A DNA stretch of 64,000 nucleotides from JACVRX01 sp046726315 (GCA_046726315.1 JBKPAG010000001.1:236275-300274), one strand, 5' to 3'. Positions 8,739 through 18,481 are shown, counted from the stretch's first letter. Program-made: numbers and translations. The notes: generated by a model from the letters alone, not told the origin.

Positions 8739-9050
8739 TCAGCCGACGGGAACGGCGTCCAGCTCGACCCGACGGCCCGGCACCCGCAGCTGAGTAAGCG
8801 CGCCGACGGCGGCGGCCTCGACCCGGGACATCTCCTCGCTCACCTCTCGGAGAACCTCCGACAACGGCAGGTCGAGTGCCTGACAGATAGCGGCCAGCAG
8901 CTCCGAGGATGCTTCCTTGCGTCCTCGCTCTACTTCGGAGAGGTAGCCCAGGCTCACCCTGGCCGCAGTCGACACCTCGCGGAGGGTTCGGCCCTGCTCT
9001 ACCCGATGACGGCGCAACACGTCGCCGATCAGTCGTCTGACGAGAACCAC
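8739..9050 (-). CDS. clgR: XRE-family transcriptional regulator ClgR
   Basis: This is a 103-residue helix-turn-helix activator. In Actinomycetes ClgR switches on the clpP and clpC protease genes, and sometimes recA and other stress genes, under proteolytic or envelope stress. The HTH lies at about 21-45 (TLREVSTAARVSLGYLSEVE), followed by the family block RGRKEASSELLAAICQALD. GTG at 9050 gives the family N-terminus (V)VLVRRLIGDVLRR and has a purine-rich site GGAAGGGGG upstream; an ATG at 9116 would add 22 unrelated residues. It sits in the conserved clgR-cinA-pgsA order. The C-terminus ends AVPVG rather than in the two-alanine tail that targets some ClgR proteins to ClpXP. Confidence 0.9.
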   Translation of the reverse strand: MVLVRRLIGDVLRRHRVEQGRTLREVSTAARVSLGYLSEVERGRKEASSELLAAICQALDLPLSEVLREVSEEMSRVEAAAVGALTQLRVPGRRVELDAVPVG

Positions 9051-9143
9051 CGGCCACCCCCTTCCGACAACGGCTGCCGAGGCCAACGCGTCCACCGTAC
9101 ATCCGCGCGAGGACACCCTCGGAACGCAGCCATCATGCTGGGA

Positions 9144-10337
9144 TCAACGTGTCGGTTGCGGCGAGGATTCCCCGGAGCCGGGCCCGAGGTCAGCGACGGT
9201 CCGGCGCAGTAGATCCAGGGCGCGCACCACAGCCAGCCGACGCACCGTTTCCCGGTCCCGATGGTATCGGTCCGGCTCGAACGAGCCGACCCTGATCGCG
9301 CCGTCGGATGCCACAGCAACGTGCATGGTGCCGGGCGGGTGACCATCCTGCGGGTCCGGCCCCGCGACCCCGGTTGTCGCCACACCGAGGTCGGCCCGGC
9401 ACCGCGTGCGCACGCCCTGCGCCATCGCCCGCGCGGTCGTGGCCGCCACTGCCCCGTCACGCTCCAACACCGTGGCGGGAACGCCGAGCAGATCCGCCTT
9501 GAGATCGGTCGCGTAGGCAACCACTGCGCCGCGCATCACATCCGACGCACCGGCGACAGAGACGAGGGCGGCCGCGACCAGTCCACCCGTGAGCGATTCC
9601 GCCGTCGCTACGGTACGGCGATGAGTTCGCAGCGCGTCGACGATCGCTTCCTCCAGGCGCTGGTCCTCGGCGGCGACGACATCACCGAGGAGTTCCCGCG
9701 CCTGTGCGGCCGCGGTCGTCGCGATCGCCTCGGCACTCGCACCGGTGGCGACGATCCGGATCTCGACGACGGCCGGACGAGGCAGGTACGCCAGGCCACC
9801 CTGGCCGGCCAGGTGGGCCTCGACCGGCGCCAGCAGCCGAGCGATCTGTGGCTCCGGCATGCCGACCACGACGAGCGAGCGGGTCGTGCGCCCGGGCAGC
9901 GCTCCTGCAGTTGCGACCAGCTCGGGCAGCACCTGTCCGTCCACGATCGAGCGCATCTCGGCAGGCACTCCCGGCACCGCGTACACGACCCGGACCCCAC
10001 GGTCGAAGCGCGCACCTGCCTCGGACCCGACGGTGTTGGGTAACTCAGCCGGCACCTGGCCGGCGAACAGACGAGCCAACGCGAGCCGGGTGACGTCGTC
10101 GCTGGTCGGCCCGAGCCCACCGGTGACCAGGACCGCCCGGGCGTCAGCCAGCCCGCGCTCGACGGCCGCGGCGACAGCGTCGGCATCGTCCGACGCGACC
10201 GTGGCAGAAACCACCCGGAACCCCTCGTCGGTGAGGCGCTGGCCGAGCCACGGGCCGTTCGTGTCATTCGTATGTCCGGTGAGCAGTTCGTCGCCGACGA
10301 GCACCAGGGCGACGGTGTCCGATGCCGGATCGCTCAT
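9144..10337 (-). CDS. cinA: CinA family protein (competence/damage-inducible; NMN amidohydrolase-like)
   Basis: This 397-residue two-domain protein has an N-terminal MoaB/MogA-like COG1058 domain (ALVLVGDELLTGHTNDTNG near residue 10-28; GGLGPTSDDVTR near 73-84). In characterised homologues this domain has ADP-ribose pyrophosphatase activity. The C-terminal CinA/PncC domain (ATAESLTGGLVAAALVSVAG; GVAGPDPQDG) deamidates nicotinamide mononucleotide. Together they clean up and recycle by-products of NAD breakdown, including NMN released by NAD-dependent DNA ligase. The start overlaps the pgsA stop by 4 bp (ATGA), so the two are coupled. Both domains look complete. Confidence 0.93.
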   Translation of the reverse strand: MSDPASDTVALVLVGDELLTGHTNDTNGPWLGQRLTDEGFRVVSATVASDDADAVAAAVERGLADARAVLVTGGLGPTSDDVTRLALARLFAGQVPAELPNTVGSEAGARFDRGVRVVYAVPGVPAEMRSIVDGQVLPELVATAGALPGRTTRSLVVVGMPEPQIARLLAPVEAHLAGQGGLAYLPRPAVVEIRIVATGASAEAIATTAAAQARELLGDVVAAEDQRLEEAIVDALRTHRRTVATAESLTGGLVAAALVSVAGASDVMRGAVVAYATDLKADLLGVPATVLERDGAVAATTARAMAQGVRTRCRADLGVATTGVAGPDPQDGHPPGTMHVAVASDGAIRVGSFEPDRYHRDRETVRRLAVVRALDLLRRTVADLGPGSGESSPQPTR

Positions 10338-10942
10338 CCGGCCGTCCCTGCAGGCGGCATCCGTTCAGCACGGGTCCTGGCCCGGATCAGCCGGCGGGCC
10401 TGCAGGACGTAGTCGACGCCTGTCGCGACGGTCACGACGACCGCAAGGCTCATCGCGGCGACCTCGACGGTATGCAACGCGGCGGGAAGCGGGAGCAGGT
10501 AGAGACCCAGCGCAAGAGCCTGCAGGGCGGTCTTGACCTTGCCGCCACGACCGGCCGGCAACACGGCGTATCGCAGCATGGCAAACCGCAGCGCCGTCAC
10601 GCCGATCTCGCGGATCAGCACGACGACAGTCACCCACCAGGGCAGTTCGCCCAGCAGCGAGAGCCCGACAAAGGCCATACCGGTGAGCGCCTTGTCGGCG
10701 ATCGGGTCGGAGATCTTCCCGAAGTCGGTGACCGTACCTCTGCGCCGGGCCAGGTCGCCGTCGACCTTGTCGGTGATCATTGCCACCGCGAAGACCACGA
10801 ACGCACCGACTCGGGACGCCGCGTCTGCTCCTCCCTCACGCAGCAGCAGCCAACCCAGTAGCGGCACGAGCAGCAACCGAAGGACGGTAAGCGCATTGGC
10901 TAGGTTCCATGCGCTCGAGTTGCCCTCGGCCGGCGCGGACAC
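10334..10942 (-). CDS. pgsA: CDP-diacylglycerol--glycerol-3-phosphate 3-phosphatidyltransferase
   Basis: This is an integral membrane enzyme of 202 residues that makes phosphatidylglycerophosphate from CDP-diacylglycerol and glycerol-3-phosphate, the first committed step to phosphatidylglycerol and cardiolipin. The CDP-alcohol phosphatidyltransferase motif D-x2-DG-x2-AR-x8-G-x3-D-x3-D is complete, with D58, D61, G62, G75, D79 and D83. Hydrophobic segments occur at about 16-36, 46-57, 90-112 and 140-180. The substrate donor is made by cdsA, which is also in this window. The gene is translationally coupled to cinA. Other CDP-alcohol transferases share the motif, but the TVTDFGKISDPIADK block and the gene order favour PgsA. 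Confidence 0.92.
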   Translation of the reverse strand: MSAPAEGNSSAWNLANALTVLRLLLVPLLGWLLLREGGADAASRVGAFVVFAVAMITDKVDGDLARRRGTVTDFGKISDPIADKALTGMAFVGLSLLGELPWWVTVVVLIREIGVTALRFAMLRYAVLPAGRGGKVKTALQALALGLYLLPLPAALHTVEVAAMSLAVVVTVATGVDYVLQARRLIRARTRAERMPPAGTAG

Positions 10943-10966
10943 GCCGCCAGATTACGGGCCAGGCGA

Positions 10967-12346
10967 TCAACCGGCCGTCGCCACTGCAGCCAGGTCCGCG
11001 CCGATGGATCCCACCACCCGACCCGCGACGAGATCGGCCACTCGAGCAAAACATCCAGTCACGGTCGTCGTTCCATCCGCATCGGGGCCCTGGTGGTCGG
11101 CGCGCCCCTCTGAAACGTCGTCGGCAACGGATTCGACCAGGATCGTGACCTGCTCCCCGACCCGGTCCTCCGCACGCTGGGCTACCAGCTCCTCGACCAA
11201 TGCGTCGACCCGCTCCACGCGGTCGGCGATCTCCTCCGCAGCCAGCTTGCCGCCGAGACCGGCAGCCTCGGTGCCGTCCTCGTCGGAATAGCCGAAGACG
11301 CCGACGGTGTCGAGCCGCGCGGCGGCCAGGAAGGACTCCAGGATTGCCAGGTCGGCCTCGGTCTCGCCAGGGAATCCGACGATGACGTTGGACCGGATGC
11401 CCGCCGCCGCGGAGCGCTCGCGGATCGAGCCGATCAGGTCGAGGAACAGCTCGGCGGATCCGAAGCGGCGCATCCGGCGCAGTACCGCCGGGCTGGCATG
11501 TTGGAACGACAGGTCGAAATAGGGCGTGACTCCAGGGGTGGTGGCGATGGCGTCGATCAACGTCGGGCGCAACTCGGCCGGTTGCAGGTACGACAACCGG
11601 ACCCGTTCGATGCCGTCGACCGTGGTGAGTTCAGCAAGCAGTGTTTCCAGCAGCCGAAGATCACCAAGGTCCTTACCGTAGGACGTCGTGTTCTCGCTGA
11701 CCAGGAACACTTCATGCACACCCCTCCCCGCGAGCCAGCGGGCATCGTCGAGCACCTCGCTTGGGCGGCGAGAGACGAATGCACCGCGAAACCGCGGTAT
11801 GGCGCAGAACGAACAGCGCCGATCGCAACCGCTGGCGAGCCGCAGTGGCGCGACTGGACCGTCGTCGAGCCGGCGCCGCGGGCTGGCGACATGGCCCGGC
11901 CGGTCAGCGGGAGCCAGTGGCAGCAGTTGCCGGCGGTCGCTGGGAACATGTGCGCGGAGATCGCGACCAGCGGTGACTTCCGTCAGCCGCCGGCCGATGT
12001 GCTGGTAGTCGTCAAAACCAAGAACAGCGTCCGCTTCGGTCAGCTCGGCGGCCAGCGTGGCACCGTACCGCTCGGCCAGGCATCCGACAGCGACGACCGA
12101 GCGGGTGCGCCCGGTCGTCTTGAGGTCGGCCGCTGCGAGCACCGCGTCGATCGAGTCCTTCTTCGCCTGCTCGACGAAGCCACAGGTGTTGATCAGGACG
12201 GTCTCGGCGGCCGCTGGATCCGCGACCAGCTCGAAGCCTTCCTCCGACAGCCGGCCGGCCAACTCCTCGGAATCCACCTCGTTACGGGCGCAACCCAGCG
12301 TGACGATCGCGACCGAACTCCCACCCACAACCCCGCAGCCTTGCAT
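10967..12346 (-). CDS. rimO: Ribosomal protein S12 methylthiotransferase RimO
   Basis: This radical-SAM enzyme of 459 residues methylthiolates the conserved aspartate of ribosomal protein S12. The N-terminal MTTase domain supplies three cluster cysteines (C19 in VTLGCARNEVDSEE, C55 in NTCGFVEQAKKDS, C89 in VGCLAERY). The radical-SAM motif CxxxCxxC is C174, C178 and C181 (ASGCDRRCSFCAIPRFRG). A TRAM domain lies in the last 65 residues. The ATG at 12346 is chosen because it lies 17 bp from the preceding gene's stop; a GTG at 12328 is possible. RNEVDSEEL together with S12-type spacing separates it from MiaB. It is about 25 bp upstream of pgsA on the same strand. Confidence 0.94.
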   Translation of the reverse strand: MQGCGVVGGSSVAIVTLGCARNEVDSEELAGRLSEEGFELVADPAAAETVLINTCGFVEQAKKDSIDAVLAAADLKTTGRTRSVVAVGCLAERYGATLAAELTEADAVLGFDDYQHIGRRLTEVTAGRDLRAHVPSDRRQLLPLAPADRPGHVASPRRRLDDGPVAPLRLASGCDRRCSFCAIPRFRGAFVSRRPSEVLDDARWLAGRGVHEVFLVSENTTSYGKDLGDLRLLETLLAELTTVDGIERVRLSYLQPAELRPTLIDAIATTPGVTPYFDLSFQHASPAVLRRMRRFGSAELFLDLIGSIRERSAAAGIRSNVIVGFPGETEADLAILESFLAAARLDTVGVFGYSDEDGTEAAGLGGKLAAEEIADRVERVDALVEELVAQRAEDRVGEQVTILVESVADDVSEGRADHQGPDADGTTTVTGCFARVADLVAGRVVGSIGADLAAVATAG

Positions 12347-12363
12347 GTCCGACCCGGCCCGGT

Positions 12364-13242
12364 TCAGGCGGGCACCACGTCCAGGCGGGCGGCCAGCGAC
12401 ATCGCGTCGAACGGCGCACGGACCTTCACGTCGTTGTCGAAGTAGACGTAGACGTCCCGCCCCGACGGTTCCGGCTCGGCGGCCGGCCCGACCATGCGTG
12501 CATCGGGTGACGACCCGCCCGACGCCCACGCCCGGACCCGGGCCGCCCACCAGTCCAGTGCCTGGTCGTCGTAGCCGCTGACGTAGAGCTCCTGCGAACC
12601 GTGCAACCGCACATATACGAAACTCGACGTCAGGTCTTCCAGAAACGGCCACTTGCCGGCCGTGTCGGCGACGACCAAGGCAATGTCATGCCGGCGGAGC
12701 AACTCGACGAACTCAAGGGTCTCGTAGCTGCGATGACGCACTTCCAGCGCATGCCGGAGCGGCCGGTCAACCGAGACCGCGGTGATCGCTCCGTGCCGAA
12801 GCCGGGCGTCATGCCGCTCGGCGATCCGAGCAGCTTCGGTCGTCGTCCGGGGCAGCTGATCGAAGAACGCGTCGAGCCGGTCGGGATCGAATCCGAGCAT
12901 CGGCGGCAGCTGCCAGAGCAACGGCCCCAGCTTGTGCTCCAGCGCCAGCACGCCGGAACCGAAGAAGTTCGCGAGCGGGGTCTCGACGTCGCCAAGTTTC
13001 TTCATGTGGGTGATGAAGCGCCCGCCCTTGACCGAGAACACGAAGTCGTCCGGCGTCTGCACGAACCAGCCCCGGTAGCTGGACGGCCGTTGCAGCGAGT
13101 AGAACGACCCGTTGATCTCAACGCTGTTCAGCCGGCTCGCGGCGAACTCGAGTTCTCGCCGGTGCGGGAGGTCGGACGGGTAGAAAACTCCACGCCATGG
13201 CGGGTAGGTCCAGCCCGAGATCCCGATCCGCACGTCCGGCAC
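12364..13242 (-). CDS. DUF72 domain-containing protein
   Basis: This is a 292-residue DUF72 (YecE-like) TIM-barrel protein of unknown function. Family hallmarks are the N-terminal RIGISGWTYPPWRGVFYP, the block LNSVEINGSFYSLQRPSSY, FVFSVKGGRFITHMKKL, LLWQLPPML and, near the C-terminus, YVRLHGSQELYVSGYDD and VYVYFDNDVKVRAPFDA. The fold resembles endonuclease IV and xylose isomerase barrels, but no catalytic role is established. It lies between ftsK and rimO, 17 bp before rimO on the same strand, and is an insertion relative to the usual ftsK-rimO adjacency. Confidence 0.9.
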   Translation of the reverse strand: MPDVRIGISGWTYPPWRGVFYPSDLPHRRELEFAASRLNSVEINGSFYSLQRPSSYRGWFVQTPDDFVFSVKGGRFITHMKKLGDVETPLANFFGSGVLALEHKLGPLLWQLPPMLGFDPDRLDAFFDQLPRTTTEAARIAERHDARLRHGAITAVSVDRPLRHALEVRHRSYETLEFVELLRRHDIALVVADTAGKWPFLEDLTSSFVYVRLHGSQELYVSGYDDQALDWWAARVRAWASGGSSPDARMVGPAAEPEPSGRDVYVYFDNDVKVRAPFDAMSLAARLDVVPA

Positions 13243-13272
13243 GCCGACACACCTCTTCCCGGTGCCAGCGTG

Positions 13273-15786
13273 TTACCCGCCGCGAAGGGTGTCGACAACG
13301 TCGTCGAGCTCGTCGGCCTTGACCAGCACGTCCCGGGCCTTGGAGCCCTCGGATGGGCCGACGATGCCGCGGCTCTCCATCAGGTCCATCAGCCGGCCGG
13401 CCTTGGCGAAGCCCACCCGGAGTTTCCGCTGCAGCATCGACGTCGAACCGAACTGCGTCGTGATCACCAGCTCGGCTGCCTGGCAGAGCAGGTCGAGGTC
13501 GTCGCCGATGTCCTCGTCGACTTCGCGTCGGGTGCCCTGTGCTGCGACGACGTCCTCACGGTACGACGGCTCGAGTTGAGACGTGCAATGCCGGGCGACG
13601 GCGTGGATCTCGGACTCGGAAACCCAGGCGCCCTGGATCCGCACCGGCTTGCTCGCACCCATCGGCAGGAACAGGCCATCACCCTGGCCCACCAGCTTCT
13701 CCGCACCGTTTTGGTCGAGGATCACCCGAGAGTCGGCGAGCGAGGACGTCGCGAAAGCCAACCGCGAGGGCACGTTCGCCTTGATCAGCCCGGTGACGAT
13801 GTCGACCGACGGCCGTTGGGTCGCCAGGACGAGGTGGATGCCGGCTGCCCGGGCAAGCTGGGTGATGCGCACGATCGCATCCTCGACGTCGCGGGGAGCG
13901 ACCATCATCAGGTCGGCGAGCTCGTCGACGATCACCAGCAGGTACGGGTACGGCGTCAAAGCGCGCTCGCTGCCGGGCGGCGCCTTGACCCGGCCGGCCC
14001 GTACGGCCTTGTTGAAGTCGTCGAGGTGGCGGAAGCCGAAGTGGGCGAGGTCGTCATAGCGCATGTCCATCTCGCGCACCACCCAGCCGAGCGCCTCCGC
14101 GGCCCTCTTGGGATTGGTGATGATCGGGGTGATCAGGTGCGGAATGCCGTCGTACGCCGTGAGCTCGACCCGCTTCGGGTCGACCAGGATCATCCGGACC
14201 TCGTCCGGTGTGGACCGCATGAGGACCGAGGTGATCATGGAGTTGATGCAGCTCGACTTCCCTGAGCCGGTCGCCCCAGCGATGAGCAGGTGCGGCATCT
14301 TGGCCAGGTTCGCCACGACGAAGCCGCCCTCGACGTCCTTGCCGAGCGCGACGACCATCGGATGGTGGTCTTTACGGGCGACCGGCGAGCGGAGCACGTC
14401 GCCGAGACTGACCGTCTCCTTGTCGCTGTTCGGGATTTCTATGCCGATCGCAGACTTGCCGGGGATCGGCGACAGGATCCGCACCTCCGCGCTCGCCACG
14501 GCGTAGGAGATGTTCTTCGACAGCGCCGTGACCCGCTCGACCTTGACCGCATTGCCCAGCTCGACTTCGTAACGGGTGACGGTGGGTCCTCGGGTGTAGC
14601 CGGTGATCTGGGCATCGATCTCGAACTGGTCGAAGACCTCGGTGAGCGCCTCGACGACTCGGTCCGACGCCGCCGAGCGCGCCCGGTGCGGGCTGCCTTG
14701 ACGCAGCGCGTCGCTGGTCGGCAGCGTGTAGGTGACGTCGCCGGACAGCGCCAGCTGCTCTACCCGCACTGGCAGCGGCGTGTGTGGCGGCGGCTCGGCC
14801 AGCGGCTCGGGCCGGCGGCGGGCCGCGACCACGATCCGGGTCGGGCGGTCGCCCCCCTCTGCCGATCCGGCATCCTCGCCCGCCTGCCCGCTGGCGCGAT
14901 CGTGCAACAACGGGCTCTCGTATGGGCTCTGATCGCCCGGTGTGTTGTCAGGCGACCAGCGGCGGCGCAGCAAGGAACGACGCGTAGGCGAGCTGCCGCT
15001 GTCTCCGCCACCGTTGTCGCCGGCGGGATTGCCGGCCAGCCAGGCCTGTACCGCGCGGGCGCGGGCGGGCAGCTCGTGCATCGGCGTTCCGGTGACGACG
15101 AGCAGGCCGTACACGCAGAGCAGTACGAGCAGCGGCGTGGCCACCCACACGGTCAGCAAGTCGGCGAGCACCGTAGAAGCGACGAATCCGACCGCTCCGC
15201 CAGCGCTCTGCATGGCCGCTTCACCGTCGACCGACCGAGGCATCCCGGCGGCGATGTGGGCCAGGCCGAGTGTGCCGAGTGCGAGGGCGGTCCAGCCCAC
15301 GAGCTGACGCGCTCCCGGCCCGTTGCGCTCGGGTTGGCGCAGCGCGCGCCAGGCCAGCAGAAGTAACAGGACCGGGACTCCGACCGCAGCCGCACCGACC
15401 GTGCCTGCCACGACCGTGCGAATCACCTCCGCGACGACGCCTTCGATGTTCCACCACACCGCCGCGGCGATGACGATCCCGGCGCCCACCAGTGACAGCC
15501 CGACGCCGTCACGGCGATGAGCCGGATCGAGTTCGCGTGTGCTGGAACCGAGCCGCCGCACGAGGCCACCGATCAGGTGCGCGAGTCCCATCCACACGGC
15601 CCGGAACAGGCCGCCGAGGCCGCGCACCAACCAGGTTGCTGGGCCGATCCGCCGGGATGCGGGTCGGCGTTGTGCAGCCGGTGGGTTCGACCGAGTCCGG
15701 GCGGAACTCCGACCACCGCGACGGCCGTTCGATCGCTCCGACGCTGACCTGCGAGAACGCGTCAGTGTGGAGCCGCGGATCGCCAT
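13273..15786 (-). CDS. ftsK: FtsK/SpoIIIE-type DNA translocase
   Basis: This is a septal DNA pump of 837 residues. The first approximately 250 residues carry an arginine-rich lead and about four membrane helices (GVGLSLVGAGIVIAAAVWW, VAGTVGAAAVGVPVLLLLLA and two later ones) that anchor it at the division site. A charged linker follows, then the motor: Walker A GATGSGKSS near residue 505, Walker B LLVIVDELADLMM and the helicase-like block LATQRPSVDIVTGLIKAN. The C-terminal 65 residues form the winged-helix gamma domain that reads KOPS-like polarity sequences and, in E. coli, activates XerCD at dif. A xerC-type gene is also present in the window. ATG at 15786 is preferred to one at 15813 because MAIRGS fits family N-termini; no strong ribosome site is visible. 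Confidence 0.94.
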   Translation of the reverse strand: MAIRGSTLTRSRRSASERSNGRRGGRSSARTRSNPPAAQRRPASRRIGPATWLVRGLGGLFRAVWMGLAHLIGGLVRRLGSSTRELDPAHRRDGVGLSLVGAGIVIAAAVWWNIEGVVAEVIRTVVAGTVGAAAVGVPVLLLLLAWRALRQPERNGPGARQLVGWTALALGTLGLAHIAAGMPRSVDGEAAMQSAGGAVGFVASTVLADLLTVWVATPLLVLLCVYGLLVVTGTPMHELPARARAVQAWLAGNPAGDNGGGDSGSSPTRRSLLRRRWSPDNTPGDQSPYESPLLHDRASGQAGEDAGSAEGGDRPTRIVVAARRRPEPLAEPPPHTPLPVRVEQLALSGDVTYTLPTSDALRQGSPHRARSAASDRVVEALTEVFDQFEIDAQITGYTRGPTVTRYEVELGNAVKVERVTALSKNISYAVASAEVRILSPIPGKSAIGIEIPNSDKETVSLGDVLRSPVARKDHHPMVVALGKDVEGGFVVANLAKMPHLLIAGATGSGKSSCINSMITSVLMRSTPDEVRMILVDPKRVELTAYDGIPHLITPIITNPKRAAEALGWVVREMDMRYDDLAHFGFRHLDDFNKAVRAGRVKAPPGSERALTPYPYLLVIVDELADLMMVAPRDVEDAIVRITQLARAAGIHLVLATQRPSVDIVTGLIKANVPSRLAFATSSLADSRVILDQNGAEKLVGQGDGLFLPMGASKPVRIQGAWVSESEIHAVARHCTSQLEPSYREDVVAAQGTRREVDEDIGDDLDLLCQAAELVITTQFGSTSMLQRKLRVGFAKAGRLMDLMESRGIVGPSEGSKARDVLVKADELDDVVDTLRGG

Positions 15787-15887
15787 GATCGGAAGGCTAC
15801 CCTGACGACACATCCGTACCTCGAGTCACACGCGTTATCGGCGTGGCGCGGCGTAGCTAAGCACCGGCGGACGTCCCAAGGTCGGTG

Positions 15888-17576
15888 TCAGGACTCCACG
15901 ACCACCGGGATGATCATCGGCCGGCGCCGGTATCTGGCGCTGACCCAGCGGCCGACGGTGCGGCGAATGGTCTGCTGGAGCTGGTAGCCGTCGGCGGCCC
16001 CGCCCGCGGTGGCGTGTTCGAGCGCCTCAGCGACCTGTGGGCGGACCTCGTCGAACACGCTGTCGTCCTCGGCGAACCCCCGGGCATGTATCTCCGGGCC
16101 ACCGGTGACCTTGCCGGTCACCGAGTCGACGACCACCACGACCGAGATGAAGCCCTCCTCGCCGAGGATCCGCCGGTCCTTCAATGAGGCCTCGGCAATG
16201 CCTCCCACATTGGATCCGTCGACGTAGACGTAGCCGCAGGGGACCGCGCCGACGATCCGTGCGACGCCGTCGACGAGGTCGACCACGACACCGTCTTCGG
16301 CCACCACGACCCGGTCGGCGGGAACGCCGGAGCTCACCGCGACGGCGGCATTCGCATGCAGGTGCCTGATCTCGCCGTGGACGGGCATGACGTTGCGGGG
16401 CTTGACCAGGTTGTATGCAAAGAGCAGCTCGGCGGCGCTGGCGTGCCCGGACGTGTGGACCATGGCATTGCCCCGGTGGACGACGGTGGCGCCCCATCGG
16501 GTGAGCCCGTTGATGACGCGAGCCACCGCGTTCTCGTTGCCAGGGATGAGCGAGGACGCCAACACGACGACGTCTCCCGGCTCGATACTGATCGCCGGAT
16601 GGTCGCGGTTGGCCATGCGCGAGAGTGCGGCCATGGGTTCGCCCTGGGACCCCGTGGACATCAGCACGACCTCCTCCGGCGCGAGATCGTCGATGCTCTT
16701 GAGGTCGACCAGCGTGCTGCCCGGTATTCGCAGATAACCGAGGTCCCGGGCGATTCCCATGTTGCGCACCATGGATCGGCCGACGAAAGCGACCTTGCGC
16801 CGATGTGCGACGGCGGCGTCAAGGACCTGTTGCACTCGGTGGACGTGGCTCGCGAAGGAGGCGACGACAATCCGGCGGGGGGCTTCGGCGAAGATCCGGT
16901 CGAGAACCGGAGCGATCTCCCGCTCCTGCGGGGTGTACCCCGGCACCTCGGCATTCGTGGAATCGACCATGAGCAGGTCGACGCCAGCATCACCGAATCG
17001 CGCGAACGCATTCAGATCCGTCCGCCGACCGTCCAGCGGGAGCTGGTCCATCTTGAAGTCACCGGTATGCAGGACCAATCCGGCCGGCGTCCTGATCGCG
17101 AGCGCCAGCGCGTCCGGAATGGAGTGGTTGACGGCGAGAAATTCAACGTCGAACGGCCCGAGCCGTTCGGTGCGTCCCTCGGCGACCTCGAGCTGGTACG
17201 ACTCGATCCCGTGCTCGAGGAGCTTCTCCTCGACCAGCGCCAGAGTCAGCCGGGACCCGACCAGCGGCAGGTCGGGCTGCTCGCGCAGCAGGAACGGAAC
17301 GGCTCCGATGTGATCCTCGTGACCATGGGTGAGCACGATCGCTTCAACCCGGTCGAGGCGGGCTCGAAGGTAATCGAAATCCGGCAGGATGAGGTCGACC
17401 CCCGGCTGGTGGTCCTCGGGAAACAGCACACCGCAGTCGACGATCAGCAGCCGGCCGCCGCATTCGAAGACGGTCATGTTCCGGCCGATCTCCCCGAGGC
17501 CGCCGAGAGCGACGATCCGCAAGCCGCCGTCGGAGAGCGGCGGGGGTAGCGCGAGCTCCGGGTGCGGATGGCTCAC
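15888..17576 (-). CDS. rnj: Ribonuclease J
   Basis: This is a metallo-beta-lactamase/beta-CASP nuclease of 562 residues that degrades and matures RNA with 5'-3' exonuclease and endonuclease activity. The zinc motif THGHEDHIG lies at 83-91; HTGDFKMD and the later HTSGHAS belong to the metal and beta-CASP sites. The C-terminal domain is typical of RNase J. The start ATG overlaps the dapA stop (17573-17576, ATGA), so it is coupled to dapA in the conserved dapA-rnj-ftsK order. With polynucleotide phosphorylase, also encoded here, it would form the core of mRNA turnover. Confidence 0.95.
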   Translation of the reverse strand: MSHPHPELALPPPLSDGGLRIVALGGLGEIGRNMTVFECGGRLLIVDCGVLFPEDHQPGVDLILPDFDYLRARLDRVEAIVLTHGHEDHIGAVPFLLREQPDLPLVGSRLTLALVEEKLLEHGIESYQLEVAEGRTERLGPFDVEFLAVNHSIPDALALAIRTPAGLVLHTGDFKMDQLPLDGRRTDLNAFARFGDAGVDLLMVDSTNAEVPGYTPQEREIAPVLDRIFAEAPRRIVVASFASHVHRVQQVLDAAVAHRRKVAFVGRSMVRNMGIARDLGYLRIPGSTLVDLKSIDDLAPEEVVLMSTGSQGEPMAALSRMANRDHPAISIEPGDVVVLASSLIPGNENAVARVINGLTRWGATVVHRGNAMVHTSGHASAAELLFAYNLVKPRNVMPVHGEIRHLHANAAVAVSSGVPADRVVVAEDGVVVDLVDGVARIVGAVPCGYVYVDGSNVGGIAEASLKDRRILGEEGFISVVVVVDSVTGKVTGGPEIHARGFAEDDSVFDEVRPQVAEALEHATAGGAADGYQLQQTIRRTVGRWVSARYRRRPMIIPVVVES

Positions 17577-18481
17577 AGCAGCCCTGCCGCCACCAGGTCT
17601 GCTCGCAGTTCGACCACCTGCTCCTCCGTGGCTTCGACCAGCGGCGAACGGACGGCCCGACTGTTCAACGCGCCGGCGAGCTGCGCTGCCGCCTTGGCCA
17701 TGATGGCGCCCTGAGTTCGCGTCATGATCGCTCGGACAGCGGGCAGCAATTGCCGATGCAGCCGGATCGCCTCGGGAAGGTTGCCGGCGAAGACCGCATC
17801 CATCATCGCGGCGTACCGAGCCGCGGCCACATGTGCGACGACGCTGACGACCCCGGCCGCACCCTGGGTCAGGTGGGCCAGATTGAGGGCGTCGTCGCCC
17901 GAGTAGTAGGCCAGCTCGGTACGGGCCATGACCTCTGACGACGCGAAGAGGTCGCCCTTGGCGTCCTTCACCGCGACGATCCGATCGTGCCCGGCGAGGC
18001 GGACAAGTGTCTCGGTTGTGATCGGTACTCCCGACCGTCCGGGAATGTCGTAGAGCATGACCGGCAGCAGGGTGGCGTCCGCGGCAGCGGTGAAGTGCCG
18101 GACCAGGCCCTCCTGCGGAGGCTTGTTGTAGAACGGTGTGACGATCAGCAGGCCGTGTGCTCCCGCCTTTTCGGCCTGCCGCGCCAGTTCGACCGTGTGA
18201 TGGGTGTCGTAGGTGCCGACGCCGGCGATGATGGTGGCCCGGTCTCCGACGGCGTCGAGCACCGCCCGCAACACCTTCTCCTTCTCCGCGTCAGTCGTGG
18301 TCGGGCTCTCGCCGGTGGTGCCGCTGACGACCAGGCCGTCGCACCCCTCGGCGACCAGATGGTCTGCGAGTCGGGCCGCTCCGTCGAGATCCAGGCCGCC
18401 GTCATGGTCGAACGGCGTGACCATCGCGGTGAGAACGCGACCGAAAGGGGCACTGGCGAGCGCGCTGGGATCGTCGGCCAT
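17573..18481 (-). CDS. dapA: 4-hydroxy-tetrahydrodipicolinate synthase
   Basis: This condenses pyruvate with aspartate semialdehyde in the first committed step to meso-diaminopimelate and lysine. The 302-residue TIM-barrel protein shows the substrate loop SGTTGESPTT, Tyr144 in LPVMLYDIPGRSG and the Schiff-base Lys172 in IVAVKDAKGD. ATG at 18481 is chosen; a TTG three codons upstream (18490) has a better-spaced purine-rich site (GGACCGG) and cannot be excluded. It is coupled to rnj by a 4-bp overlap and follows thyX by 37 bp. The next enzyme, dapB, is encoded about 9 kb away. Confidence 0.94.
   Translation of the reverse strand: MADDPSALASAPFGRVLTAMVTPFDHDGGLDLDGAARLADHLVAEGCDGLVVSGTTGESPTTTDAEKEKVLRAVLDAVGDRATIIAGVGTYDTHHTVELARQAEKAGAHGLLIVTPFYNKPPQEGLVRHFTAAADATLLPVMLYDIPGRSGVPITTETLVRLAGHDRIVAVKDAKGDLFASSEVMARTELAYYSGDDALNLAHLTQGAAGVVSVVAHVAAARYAAMMDAVFAGNLPEAIRLHRQLLPAVRAIMTRTQGAIMAKAAAQLAGALNSRAVRSPLVEATEEQVVELRADLVAAGLL

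Noticed and set aside
13273..15813. Earlier ATG start for ftsK at 15813
   Set aside because: It adds nine residues without a ribosome site; ATG 15786 gives the usual basic lead.
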